DNA of 64,000 nucleotides from Azadirachta indica. Lineage: Eukaryota > Streptophyta > Magnoliopsida > Sapindales > Meliaceae. Positions 1 to 12,200 of this stretch are shown here, in pieces. The translations under genes and the position numbers were made by a program. Numbering within the stretch: the first letter of the stretch is position 1; every line of letters starts with the position of its first letter. Under the pieces are notes generated by a model that was not told the DNA's origin, made no database searches, and saw only the letters and a program-made list of their open reading frames with translations. The stretch is taken from contig CM040452.1 in assembly GCA_022749755.1 (NCBI GenBank), positions 14,154,350-14,218,349 on the forward strand, read 5' to 3'.

Positions 1-2568
1 CAAGATTCAGCAGTTCAATTCTTGTTTGACCCCTGAGTTCTAGCAGACAAACTAAGCTTAAAGACTAACGGAAATCAGAAGAAAAATAGGGAATATGAAC
101 CTGTGGAAACAGGGGAATGCCTCTGAGGAGATAAAGTGAAGGGACGATAGAGTAATATATTGTTGCAAAGCAGCTAGGAGCCCAGAGGCAATAGCAGCAG
201 TATCCCAATTGCAAGCCTATGCTGATCTTTCCATGTCCATGCCAAACAGGACTGTATTTGGAAAGCAGAATCTGAAAATCACCTTCAGCCCATCTCTTCT
301 GCTGCACAAGCATCTCCAGCAATGTGGTTGCTGTAACTCCTAAGAATGCTTTCCTTTCTGGATTGAAATACACTGATTTCCATCCCTTACATTGGATTGA
401 TAATCCTGTTACTACATCTTCAACTGGACATCCATATTTTATGCCCATCTGCAATCAAGCATATATGTCAGTTCTGTATCAGCTGTTTGATATTTACTTC
501 GGAGTAATCAGGCAGAGAGACTGACTGACCTCCTTTCCCCATTCACTGTTTTGGTCATATGTACAGCTAGCAAGAGCTTTTAATTGATCTACATTTTCTT
601 CTCTTTTCCATTCTCCCACACATTTATTATCAAATTTCTTTCCACAAAGAATCTCTCTTCTGTGAAAGCAGCCTGTTCCAATATATGGGGGGCCTCCATA
701 TCCATCCATACCATGAAATTCCACCTTCATCACCAAATCAATCAAAATAACATAGAATATCCCTTATACCAGACAAGTTGTGATTATATTTAGATTAATG
801 AACATTTACTGACCTCCATGCCTATGCGTAGTGAACCACTGTAGATTTCATTCTTCGTAATATTTTCAAAATTCTGCGGAAACTGCACGAAAGCAATTTC
901 ATGGCCTTTCTCTTCATCCATGAAAAAGCAAAGTGCATCCCGGACAGAATTTGAATTGTTTGAGTACATGTCACAGTCCACATTAAGAATAACTGGTCCA
1001 TTGCTAATTTTTTCTGACACCCTTATCTGCAAAATGAACCATCGAATTAAAAATGATGGATTCCGCGAAATCAAATAATTTGAACTGTTAACAATAAGGA
1101 TACCAAGTTATGTATAAATGCGTACTAGTTTGAACATGAGCTCTTATCACAGATGAATATGCAAGACTTATATATGTTTGTGTTTTTGCTTCCCATAAAT
1201 GGATGGTACAAATTACCAATGCATTCATTGCTCCAGCCTTGAAGTTGTGGGGATATTGAGGCCTCTTTTCACGAGCCAAATACACCAAAGTTGGCAATGG
1301 ATATCCTTCAATATCTGTAGCATTGGGGTCTCTTCCATCAATCAATATCTGTAAATTTTTAAAGATAATTACATATGATTTGGTTGGAAGGTTTCTACTC
1401 GAACAATTTCCAAGGAAAAACTGATTCACAATTTCATATTTTAGATTATTTGAGCAGAGTATGACATGATAAACTACTATTATCACATACTTGAAGAATA
1501 GCGTCATGGTCACGATGGGAAGAATACGAATCCCACTGAGAAAATCCTCCATGTTTAGACTTTATTTCTTCAGGTATACGACCTAGTTTGGCTGCTCTTA
1601 TGATTCGATTTTCCATGTCTTCATATAATTTCTACAAAAGAAATTGCATGGAATGAAATTTACTATATCTTTAAAAACATTATTAAAAAGCAGTAATCAG
1701 TTTCCTAGTCCTTCATTCACGCCATAATGCTTAGGTTCCTCTAATCTACCCTGATAGCTATGAACTCCTTAGGCTCTTCTGCCTCATGTGGCTCAGAAAT
1801 TGACAGAAAATAAGCCCCTGGTGATCTCGGCTCCACGGAGTATCTTTTGCAATATGGTATCCACTGTTTAGCAAAGCGAGATGCCTCTAAGAGAGCATAG
1901 AAGGTAAGATCGGAACCAGCATCATCAGAGAGGTATACGCAAAGCTTCTCTAATGGATAATTGTATGCCATAACCGACAAAACAGTGTTGATAACCATCA
2001 TTGGTGGCTCTATCTTGGGGTCTGCGGTGCATACATATATATCCACCCCGGGCAAATCATTCTCATATCTGCAAATTTATAAGAAAGAATATGTAGTGCT
2101 GCTATAAACAGATTGTAGAAGGAAATATAGCAAAATCTGAAAGCAGTTCAACTAATCTGAATGTTTTAAGCTTTCTTATTTCATACTTTGAACTGGTTAC
2201 TCTACTATTGGACAAAAACAAAGATAAGTCTCACTCTAAATTATATCCTTTCAAGAACTAGCAACACATATTTCACCGACAGAGAAAGAAAGGGACCTCT
2301 GTGAGAGCCTCTCCTTGAAGGTTCGCCGGTAGACACAGTTCCATCGGAGTGCTTGAGTGCAGACCCAGTAAAGAGTGAACCATATTTCAGCTCCAAACAA
2401 CCCAATCCATGCCCATCTTACATCTTCTCCTGTTCTTGGTAAGTGACTCACTCTATAAACTAAAATGAAACATATATCCACAAAAATAGACATTGCAAAA
2501 AGCCTATATATGAGTCTTCCCTTGCCTCTCTTTGTTTCAAACAGAGGAACATATCCACTACTTGCCAT
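1..2568 (-). CDS. Cellulose-synthase-like E protein, gene A (3' end beyond the window)
   Basis: A family-2 glycosyltransferase predicted to build a cell-wall beta-glycan in endomembranes. Exons by splice signals and paralogue comparison, in transcript order: 2568-2297, 2068-1750, 1631-1491, 1348-1217, 1026-814, 724-530 and 448-101. These join in frame to 540 codons. The last exon, which would hold most C-terminal membrane spans, lies left of position 1, so the gene is cut by the window edge and shows no damage. Start is the ATG of [14 protein letters not shown]. Two N-terminal hydrophobic spans come first. The CesA-superfamily core follows: DDAGS (about residue 139), DCD (about 305), CPVEDV, the usual CslE form of the TED motif, and QQKRW (about 473). 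It pairs with gene B (same intron positions, VEFHG and GTGCFHRR blocks) more closely than with C or D. Exon 6 is 33 nt shorter than in B. CslE rather than CslG is chosen because of the PLFETK start and the VED motif. Substrate is not known. Confidence 0.9.
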
Positions 2569-3659
2569 CTTCTTACTCCCAAAAATAACTTCAAAGCACT
2601 TCTTATTTACCAATTCTGATAGTTAAGAGATTTATATTATCCCTGAGGCAACTTTTATATAAGACAAGTTGAGTGGTCCAACATACTTTGGAAACAGTTT
2701 CCCCGAGAAACTTGTGGAAGAGATAAAGCCCAAAAAATTCGTTCAGCCGACGATGTATACATGCAGAGTTAACAGCTTATAGAAAATTTTAACAGTATGT
2801 TGCTTTCGGTATGACGTCAGCAGTCATGCTAGTGAATATAAAACTGTTGGCTGAGTTTTCAGCAAATGCCACCAAGTTTAGGTTGTTAACGCCGCCAACT
2901 AAGCATCCAAACAAGTGAATTAAAGAAGAAGAAGCTGCACCAACCAAAAAAATGCCGAAAATCAAAATTTCAGAAGCTAAAACAGAGGAAAATCAGAATT
3001 TTGGAAACACCAATATGCAAAACTTTTTCGGACAATTTAACATAAATACACCTAATATACTTCCTACAAGAGACCTAAACGTGTTTTAAATTCATTGGTG
3101 GGTTATAACCAAGTTAAAATGCTAACAAAAAACAAGATACATTATATTTTCTACATAAACAATACCCAGTAAACAGTGTCGTGAACAGTATCCAGAAATT
3201 CAACACATTAACATTAACAAAAACGCTGGACTTAAAAAAAACTGAGGATAATATGCAGGCACTGAAGTTAGTATTGTGGATCAGGAATGCTTGGCACATG
3301 AGAAATGTACTTCCAAACATTAGTCTAAGACATCATTGTCGACAACAGTAGTGTGGTTCGTTGCTGTATTGGTGAATTGAACATAAGAAACGTGCTTCCA
3401 AAAATCAGTCTAACACATCATTACTAACTACTATAGTTGTAGCTGCAGTTTCTGTTCCATAACTGAATTACTTGATCACGAGAAGATCAATAACTGAAGT
3501 TTTTGTTATTTTCTTAATAGGAAAAAGAACTTTAGGCTGTATATAGCAATTTTATGAACATTCTTTGCTAGGAAAGTTATATCAAGGCAGAAATAAAATA
3601 ATTTTATTTGTATGCTAGCTGCAAAGTTACATATTCATTATCAGTAAATAAACGGAAAT
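2569..3659. other. Spacer between CslE-A start and CslE-B stop
   Basis: It holds the promoter and leader of gene A and the 3' region of gene B. No coding signal was recognised on either strand; the short frames lack codon structure and homologues within the window. A diverged direct repeat lies at 3297-3435. Confidence 0.6.
3297..3435. repeat. Imperfect direct tandem repeat, period about 85 bp
   Basis: Two copies begin near 3301 (agaaatgtacttcc) and 3386 (agaaacgtgcttcc). Both continue through a shared block resembling agtctaagacatcatt. They are diverged by several substitutions. The repeat sits in the 3' flank of gene B and has no known role. Confidence 0.55.
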
Positions 3660-6600
3660 TTAATACAAGAATGTAAAACAAGTACAAGCGGACAGGGCAA
3701 ACACAAGAGATTTTACTGTTAAAGAGGTTGGCATCTTGCCATTGTCTTTCCTGAAGAAAAGGCCTTGATACATAGGCCAGTTGATGAGAACTAAAAAGCT
3801 ACATAGAAGAATTTGCAAGACCATTGTCTCACAGAGTTTAACAATACCGTCATCTATGATTATTTTCTTCAACAACCCCATCAAGCAGAATAAGTTCAGC
3901 AATGCAAGTGTTGTTAATATGGTGAACATTGAAGACGAAGCTCCAAACTCCATTATCTCTTTCTCATATCTTTGTGATACATCTTCGTCAGCCACTTTTG
4001 CTGTAACTACAAATGCTGATTCGGAAAATCCTAGTATCCTTAAAATGGTGTCTATGAAAGCAAAGAAGTAAGAGCTTGTTCTTTTGTAAAGCCATATTCG
4101 TTGATCGTTCCACCAACCTTGGATTGTGCCACCGGACCACAGAAATTCTGCTAGGCCATACGTGTACTTAGCAAATATTACATATGCAAAAGGTATAAAC
4201 CACGGGCTTGAAGTCTGTGTTCATGAATGTAATTCAGTTTAGTCACAAACAATGGAGAGCAACAGTTTGAAGAAAACCATGGTGCAAATGAGAAGGAAGA
4301 GAGAAGATACCTTCGGAAACAAGGGAATTCCTTTGAGAAGATTAAGCGAAGGAACGAAAGAGTAAAATAGTGTTGCCAAGCAATTTGGAGCCCACAGACA
4401 ATAGCAACAATATCCCAATTGATGGCCTAAGCTAATCTTTCCACGTGCATACCAAGCAGGACTGTACCTCGAAAGAAAAATCTGAAAATCACCTTCAGAC
4501 CATCTCTTGTGCTGCACAAGCGCCTGCAGCAATGTGTTTGGTGCAACACCTAAGAATGCTTTCCTTTCTGGATTGAAATACACTGATTTCCACCCTTTAC
4601 ATTGAATGGATATCCCTGTTATCACATCTTCAACTGGACAACCATATCTCAAACCCATCTGCAACAAGCATTTCATGATTCAGGGCAATGACAATGCTTA
4701 ATACATATAAAAATTATATATATGCTGTTCTCTGTCATACTTACCTCCTTTCCCCATTTGGTATCTCTTTCATAAGTACAACTTGCAAGAGTCTTTGATT
4801 TTTCTTCTAACTCATGGACACTTTCTTCTCTCCTCGAATCACTAATTTTACTCTTCAAGTCAATCTTATTTTCTTTACTGAACTCCCTTCCGCACAGAGT
4901 CTCTCTTCTATGAAAGCAGCCGGTTCCAATATATAGAGGACCTCCATAGCCATCAATGCCATGAAATTCCACCTTCATCAGCAAAATATATAAATTTACA
5001 AACAAATAAACTAAGCAATGTGAAACAATTAGAATCTGATTTATAAATACATATGTACTTACCTCACTTATTGTTCTTATATAATTACCATATATATCAT
5101 TCTCAGTAATATTTTCAAAGTTCTGTGGAAACTGCACAAAAGCAATCTCATGTCCCTTTTCTTCATCCATGAAGAAGCAAAGAGCATCTCTCACAGATTG
5201 TGAATTGTTTGAGTACATATCACAATCTAAATTAAGAATTATCTGTCCATTACTAATCATTGATGACACCCTTATCTGCACATAAACCCATCAAGCATGT
5301 GACAATTTATCAGAAATGAACTCTTTGGTTTGACTCATGAAAAGAAGAAAGAATAAAATCAAAGTACGTTCAATGAAAATTCTTGCTAGTAAGAAATCTT
5401 AGAAGTCTATATATACTCTATTCATTCAAGAATCAGGCTATGAATGGAATTACCAGTGCATTCATAGCTCCTGCTTTGTAATTATGGAAATGTTGAGGTC
5501 TCTTCTCACGAGCCAAGTATACCAAGGTTGGCAAAGCACACCCTTCAATATCAACGGCATTTGGATCTCTTCCATCTATCAATATCTTCATACCCAAAAA
5601 AGAAAAAAGAAAGCTAAATGAGTTGTCTTTTCACAGTTGAATTCAGGTAATTAGTGAAAAACAAAAAACGCAGCAGTAAGAATAAGATGAATTAATTTAC
5701 TTGAAGGATGGTGTCATGCTCAAATCGAGATGAGTAGGCGTCCCACTGAGAAAATCCTTTATGTTTCACGCACATTTCTTCGGTGATTCTACCAAGCTTG
5801 GTTGCCGTTTGGATTCTATTCTCCATTTCTTCATATAATCTCTACAATTAATCAGAAAAGAATTATTACAAGAAAATGCGTCGTAATTATTGAAATTAAT
5901 AAAGAACATAACAATTTCTTTTACTTAATCACTAATATTATATAGGTGATTTCGGATATAAAATCCCGTTCTTAGTTATTAGCAATTCAGGAATCAAACC
6001 AACTGAATTTCAAGGCCAATTAAGAAATATAAGATCACATTTTATTTCACATTTTACAAAGAAATGGAGTAGTGGGATACAAAATATTTCGTATTATATA
6101 CAAGCATTATTTTTTCTTGAAAAAAAAATATTATAAGCAATAAAATTCTTATTGCATTAAAAATTATATCATCCATTTATTAGGAAATATTGTTCTGGTT
6201 AAGAATTTATTATATTCCATACATTACAACTGTGACTACAAAAACTACATTAACATGCCAGATATATATAATTAATAAAAGTTTTAATTAACGTGTCTTG
6301 GGAACCCAAATCACAATGCATAGATTAGATTGTCCTTTCAAATGCATTGATTTTAGTCATTTTTTTTATTTAATATTATTAATTTGCTTATCTGCTTGGC
6401 CGATTATAGGTGTCCTTTTTATAGTGGTACATGTGTATTCCCGCTTATTATTCCAAAAAAATAATACTAGACAAAATAACATCAATTCTTTATTGATTAA
6501 AATAGTATGAATATTAATTAATGAAATGACTAACCTTGATAGAAACCAAATCTTTGGACTGATTATTATGATGAGGCAGTGAGACAAAATATGCGGCCGG

Positions 6601-7211
6601 GGACCTTGGCTCTACATTGAATTTCTTGCAGTAAGGAATCCAGTGTTTGGAAAATTGAGAGGCTTCCATTAAAGCATAGAAAGTAAGATCAGAAGCAGCA
6701 TCATCAGAGAGATAAACGCTGAGATTTTGTGTAGGATAATCAAATGCCATTACTGATAAAACTGTGTTCATCACCATCATTGGTGGCTCTATTTTGGGAT
6801 CTGCTGTGCATACAAATATGTCTACTCCAGGCAGCTCATTCTCATATCTGTGGAAAGATTAATTAAAGAAAGTGATGTTAAGGGATGCCTATATATCCTT
6901 GAGGGTTTGACTAATTAAAAGAGATTGAGGTAGAAGAGGTACCTTAGAGAGAGCCTATCCTTGAAGGTTTGCCTGTAGACAATATTCCACCTTAGGGCTT
7001 GAGTGAGTAACCAGTAAAAACCGAACCACAGCTCAGCCGCAAGCAACCCAAGCCACACCCATCTTCCATAACTTTCGTTTGGTATGTGATTCAATCTGTA
7101 AACCCATATCAGAAGTATTCCGACAAATACAGAAACTACAAAGAACCTGTACAAAACTCTTCCCTTCGCTCTTCTGGTCTCAAACAATGGAAAATATCCA
7201 TCGCTCGCCAT
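3660..7211 (-). CDS. Cellulose-synthase-like E protein, gene B
   Basis: Complete eight-exon CslE glycosyltransferase of 732 aa, the usual family length. Exons: 7211-6943, 6847-6535, 5841-5701, 5585-5454, 5275-5063, 4972-4745, 4658-4311 and 4214-3660. All boundaries are GT-AG and the sum is exactly 733 codons with the stop. Start is the ATG of [14 protein letters not shown]. Motifs: two N-terminal membrane spans, DD at 138-139 (written DDAAS), DCD at 302-304, CPVEDV at 439-444, QHKRW at 481-485, then about six C-terminal spans ending at [10 protein letters not shown]. All catalytic positions are present, so an active enzyme is expected. Known CslE proteins sit in Golgi or other endomembranes; their product is not settled. 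Intron 2 (5842-6534, about 690 bp) is long and AT-rich. The nearest relative here is gene A; B and A are one arm of a four-gene tandem array all read leftward. Confidence 0.93.
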
Positions 7212-8099
7212 TTCTGTTTTCTCTCCGAACTCTGCGACTCATAATATATCCAATATATATATATATATATATATATAAAGGGTTGCACCGATAATTCCAT
7301 GCGCATTTTATTATTATATAGTTTCTTTATTGTCTGCGATAGTCTGGAGGAAGCTGCTACTTGCATGAACCACTTGATCTATTATATTCACATTTTTTTA
7401 AATAGTCTGTCATTAGTACTATTTAATTTATTTAAAAATAAATTTGGATGAACTCATTATTATTATTATGTTTAAAATAAGAATAATGAAAAGGATCATA
7501 ATTTCGAGAAGAAATGAATGCCTTTTGTGTCAGCAATGAGGTGGGCGGTCCCTTTCTGGGCTAGCTGGGATAGTGACAAACTTCATTCGGACAAAGCGGA
7601 CTGCTCCGGATACGGAAATTATTGAAATAATTATTTTTATTTTTATCTTAGGTTAAAAATCATAAGCGGCAAGTCGGTATTTGACGTACCTGTTTATTTT
7701 AAATTGCAACAATTACATCAATTCCAACGATGGTGATGAAATACAAATCTCTATCTTTTCCTTATAAAATTAAGAAAATAGATTATTTTTCCGTTTAAAG
7801 CTAAGATCATGAAAGTTGGAATTAATTGCCTTACAATTTGATGAAGATTTCAGAAGGGATGGCGCAGCAAAGTTAACTCAATTTTCTAAGTCGACCTTCT
7901 ATATTGGTGGATGGCCTTCGGCTTTAACCCAATACATATAAAATATCAACACTCCAAGAGAAGGAAATATTTGTTACTAGTACACACGCCATCATTTAGG
8001 ATAGAGAGAATTCTTTCTTATTTTATATATAAATCTCTTTAATATCATTACAGAACATGTCATAAGTTATAAATATATATATTCTTATAATTCATAATA
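7212..8099. other. Upstream region of CslE-B
   Basis: It carries the promoter and leader of gene B and no gene that I can see. A (TA)n run occupies about 7253-7277, only about 45 bp upstream of the ATG, so it lies in or near the leader. The remainder is AT-rich single-copy-looking DNA up to the inverted-repeat element that starts at 8100. Confidence 0.55.
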
Positions 8100-9242
8100 G
8101 TTTTAACACATACTTTCCCTGAAATTTGAAATCTTAACAGTTAAATGAAAAATTTAAGGAAAAACACAATTACTTCTCTTGGACCATTAGTTGATTATCT
8201 AATTTTATTTATATGACTATAATACCCTTAATTACTTCAAAGTAAAGTATAAGAAATTTAATTTATATGTAATAAAAAAATAATTTATATTTATATTTAT
8301 TTAAAAATTAGAAATTTAATTAATGATAATTTAATTTGCGATTTTAATATTTAAATGGAAGTTTAAGAAAAATCACACTTATCTCCCTTGGACTGTCAAT
8401 TGATCATGTATTTTCACTTAAAATGATTATAATACTTTTAATTACTTCAAAAAAAAGTTTAAAAAACTCAATTTTAATTTATTTGATGTTCAAAAAATTA
8501 AAATAATTAAAATTTTGATTAATGACAATTATAATTTATATTCATTTAAATTAAAAATTTATTTAATGATATTTAAAATTAGCAATTTATTCATGTTAAT
8601 ATTTTTTTAATTTTTCGTCATTGCGTAGTTCCATCAAATTTTTTGTGTAAACTTTCAAGTTTACATTTACTTTACGAGTCATAACATTGATATTGAAGTA
8701 TGAATTTAATATGAACGTATATAACATAGATCTTGTATTAAAGTATTTTTGTAAGACTGTGAAATTGTTTAGTGAAATGAAAAAAATATAGTTTATTGCT
8801 GGAGAATTTGTAAAAGAGGGAAGTAAGAAAGGTGGCGGTTTTGTATATTAGAATTTGATAATTGGATAAGTATGATACATGAATAAAAATTAAATTTCTA
8901 TTTTGAGTAAATATTAAATAAATTTAAACTAAAATTATCAAGTTAAATTATTATTAATTAAATTATTAATTTCAATAAATATTAAATACACGTAAATTAA
9001 AATTGTCAAATTAAATTGTCATTAATTAAATTGTCAAATTAAATAAATATAAAAATAAATTATTTTTTATTACATAAAAATTGAATTTCTTATATTTTAT
9101 TTTGAAGCAATTAAGGGTATTATAGTCATATAAATAAAATTAGATGGTTAACTAACGGTTCAGGGGAGGTAAGTATACCTTTTCTTAAATCTTTTATTTA
9201 AGTGTTAAAATTTCAAATTTTAAGGGAGAAATATGTTAAAAC
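8100..9242. mobile_element. Inverted-repeat element (MITE-like, Mutator-type candidate) with a third internal arm copy
   Basis: The left arm (8100 to about 8290) matches the reverse complement of the right arm (about 9060-9242) over roughly 180 bp. Shared blocks include the ends gttttaaca, the run atctaattttatttatatga, and ctataatacccttaatt. A third, diverged copy of the left arm lies in direct orientation at about 8335-8475. Flanks are ttcataata (8091-8099) and ctcataatt (9243-9251), sharing the central 7 bases, which fits a decayed 9-bp target duplication. There is no coding potential, so the element is non-autonomous. The right edge abuts the stop codon of CslE-C. The 9-bp flank and GTTTTAAC end suggest Mutator-type; hAT was considered because 7 bp match. 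Confidence 0.75.
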
Positions 9243-9243
9243 C

Positions 9244-12200
9244 TCATAATTCGTATATAGGCATTAGGTTAGGCATGCATGCCAATGAGGCTAAAGCAAC
9301 AGACTTGAACATGACAGAAAAGGGTATGCGGCCCCTGTCTTTGCGGATGAAGAGAGCTTCATAGATTGGAAGATTAACCAAAACCATTAATCCACTAAGA
9401 ATAATCTGGAAGATCAGCTTTTGTACGGTTCCGAAATCGAGGAAAATCGCCCTGATTATTCCTCCAGCTAAGCTGAACAAATTCAGCATTGCAAGTGTTG
9501 CAATGATGGTGAACATGATAGATGAGCTTCCGAACTCCATGATTTCCTGATCATATCTGCTTAACACATCTTCTGTCACCACCTTGGCAGTTATGGCAAA
9601 TGCTGTTTGAGACAATCCCAGTTGCCTGAGGATAACGTCCACGAATGCGAAAAAGAATGCAGTAGTCTTTCGGATGATCAGCATTCTCTGTAAGTTCCAC
9701 CAACCTTTGAGTGTAGTACCGCAACTCAGTTCCTCTAACATGCTGTAGACATTGTTGGTTATGAAGACATAAGCAAATGGTATGAACCATAGGCTTGTCA
9801 CCTGAGAAACATTTAACCAAAAAAAAAAAAAATTAGACTACTAATATCCGTCGAAGAACTGAAAATTTGGCTTAGAATAATAGTCAACTTGATATATACC
9901 TTTGGGAATAAGGAAATGCCATGGAGCAAGCAAAGAGGAGAAACAATGACATAAAACAATGTTGGGAGGAAAAGGGGAGCCCATAAAAAATAAATGCAAT
10001 AACCCATTTGGGCACCGAGTTTGATCTTGCCATGACCATAAATGAAGGGGCAATACTTCGACAAAAATATCTGAAACATTCCTTCGGACCATCTCTTGAA
10101 TTGAGCAAGGGAAATATCTAAGGTTGTTGGAGCAACACCCAAGAAGGCAGCTCTATCTGGTTTATAAAATATTGATTTCCAACCTCTGCACAGGATTGCC
10201 AAGCCGGTAATCACGTCTTCTGATGCACACCCGTATATCAATCCCATCTGCAAATTCACACTCAGATGATCAACATCTTGACAAATCGAAGTTTTGCTAC
10301 TATAGAGAATGGTAAAGTTAGGTTTCTAATGACGATGTAACTAGGTGAGTTCATGTTATTTATGTTCCACTTTATAGAAGATTCACAATTTCATGACTAG
10401 AATGGGTAAGGTAGAAGAGTGCTAGCTAGACCTCTTTGCCCCATTGAGTGTCCTTTTCGTAACTACAACTAGCAAGAACTTTTGAGGCGTTTTCCATTTC
10501 ATCAACACTTCTTTTATCATTCTTTTTGGGATCAATGTTCCATCTACGTCCTCTGTAACGTTCCTCAGAATACTTTCCTCCGGAGAGGCTTTCTCTTCTA
10601 TGGAAACATCCTGTGCCGGTGTACGGAGCTGCATCGTAGCCGTCAATCCCAGCAAACTCAATCTTCATAGTTACGTTAAGATTATTGCCATAGAGATCAT
10701 TTTTGGTGATATCGTCAAAGCATTGGGGATGCTGCACAAAAGCAATTTCGTGGCCTCTCTTTTCGTCCATTAAGAAACACAAAGCTTCTCTTATTGCATC
10801 TGCAGCATTTGCATACATGTCACAGTCCAGATTGAGAATGATTGATCCATTGCTTATTTCTGATGATACTCTTATCTGAATGGAAACGTACTTTTGTTAA
10901 TTTGTACCTGACACTAAATTGCAAAGAAATTAACAATACTAGTACTAGTCATCTGCTTGCACTACATCAAATTAATTACCAGGGCGTTCATGGCTCCAGC
11001 TTTGAAATTATGAGGATATCCTGGCCTCTTCTCTCGAGACAAGTAAACCAATGTTGGTAATTGACATCCTTGGTTATCTACTACAGTTTTGTCGTTCCCA
11101 TCAATTATGATCTGATATTTACAACATATAATTTAATAAATTAACATACCGCTAGGAATAGCGCACACTTGTTCTACTATTAATTAATTAATTAATTATT
11201 TATATATGTACCTGGACTATTGACTGGTGATCCTGCTTGGTTATTTTAGAATTCCATTCGGAGAATCCTTTGTGTTGATTCCTTATTTCGTTGGAAATGC
11301 TTCCCTTTGCTATTGCTGATTCGATTCGGTTTTTCATATCTTCATATCGTGTCTTTGAACCCACAAAGCAAAAAGGAAAAGGATAAATTTTGTCAGCAAG
11401 TATATTGTATTTCATATATATCTTCGTATATACAGTACGTGAACTTTCGCCAATTCACACTAAGCTCTGCATGCTGCCTGGCTAGAAAGGAAAAGTACGC
11501 ATACCACATGTAAATTTGAACAAAATTACAGCATAATAATGTCAGTGTCCGGTCCTTTAACGTTTATAATAATTAATTGGGTGGTAGGATTTTACCTTGA
11601 TATCTAACCATTCTTGTTTCAGCTGAGTGGTGTCTTTCTCATCATCAAATTTCTGTTTGAAGTAGGCTCCGGGTGACCTTGGTTCAACGTTGAAACTTTT
11701 GCAGAAGGGTATCCAGTACTTGGAGAAATGAGAGGCTTCTAAGAGAGCGTAAAATGTGAATTCCGATCCACCATCGTCAGAGAGATAAACACTCAATTTC
11801 TTCGGTGGATAATTGTAGGTCATGACGGATAAAACCGTGTTAACCACCATAGTTGGTGGCTCTATCGTCGGATCCGCCGTGCACACGAATACATCAACTC
11901 CCGGTAACTTTTCTTCATATCTAAACATGCAAACATTGTAAGCAGACATACATAGCCAAACATTTTTACTGTATAATTACCTCAATTATCAAAAATTACA
12001 ATCAAACAATAGACAAAATGTTTGATTATTTGATTATTATTGATGTTAAGGTGCTAATAACTAGTTACTTCTCGATTACGTTAAGTAAATTAATTTATAT
12101 ATACTATTATTTCAAGCTGTAGCATGCACACATTTTTTATGATCTAGAATTAATTAATGTACATTTGATGAGGTAAAAGTAGCGCCGATCCATACAATAA

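Noticed and set aside
7253..7277. (TA)n run as a special signal near the CslE-B start
   Set aside because: Similar TA runs occur elsewhere (about 19996-20010 and 35965-35985). It looks like an ordinary microsatellite.
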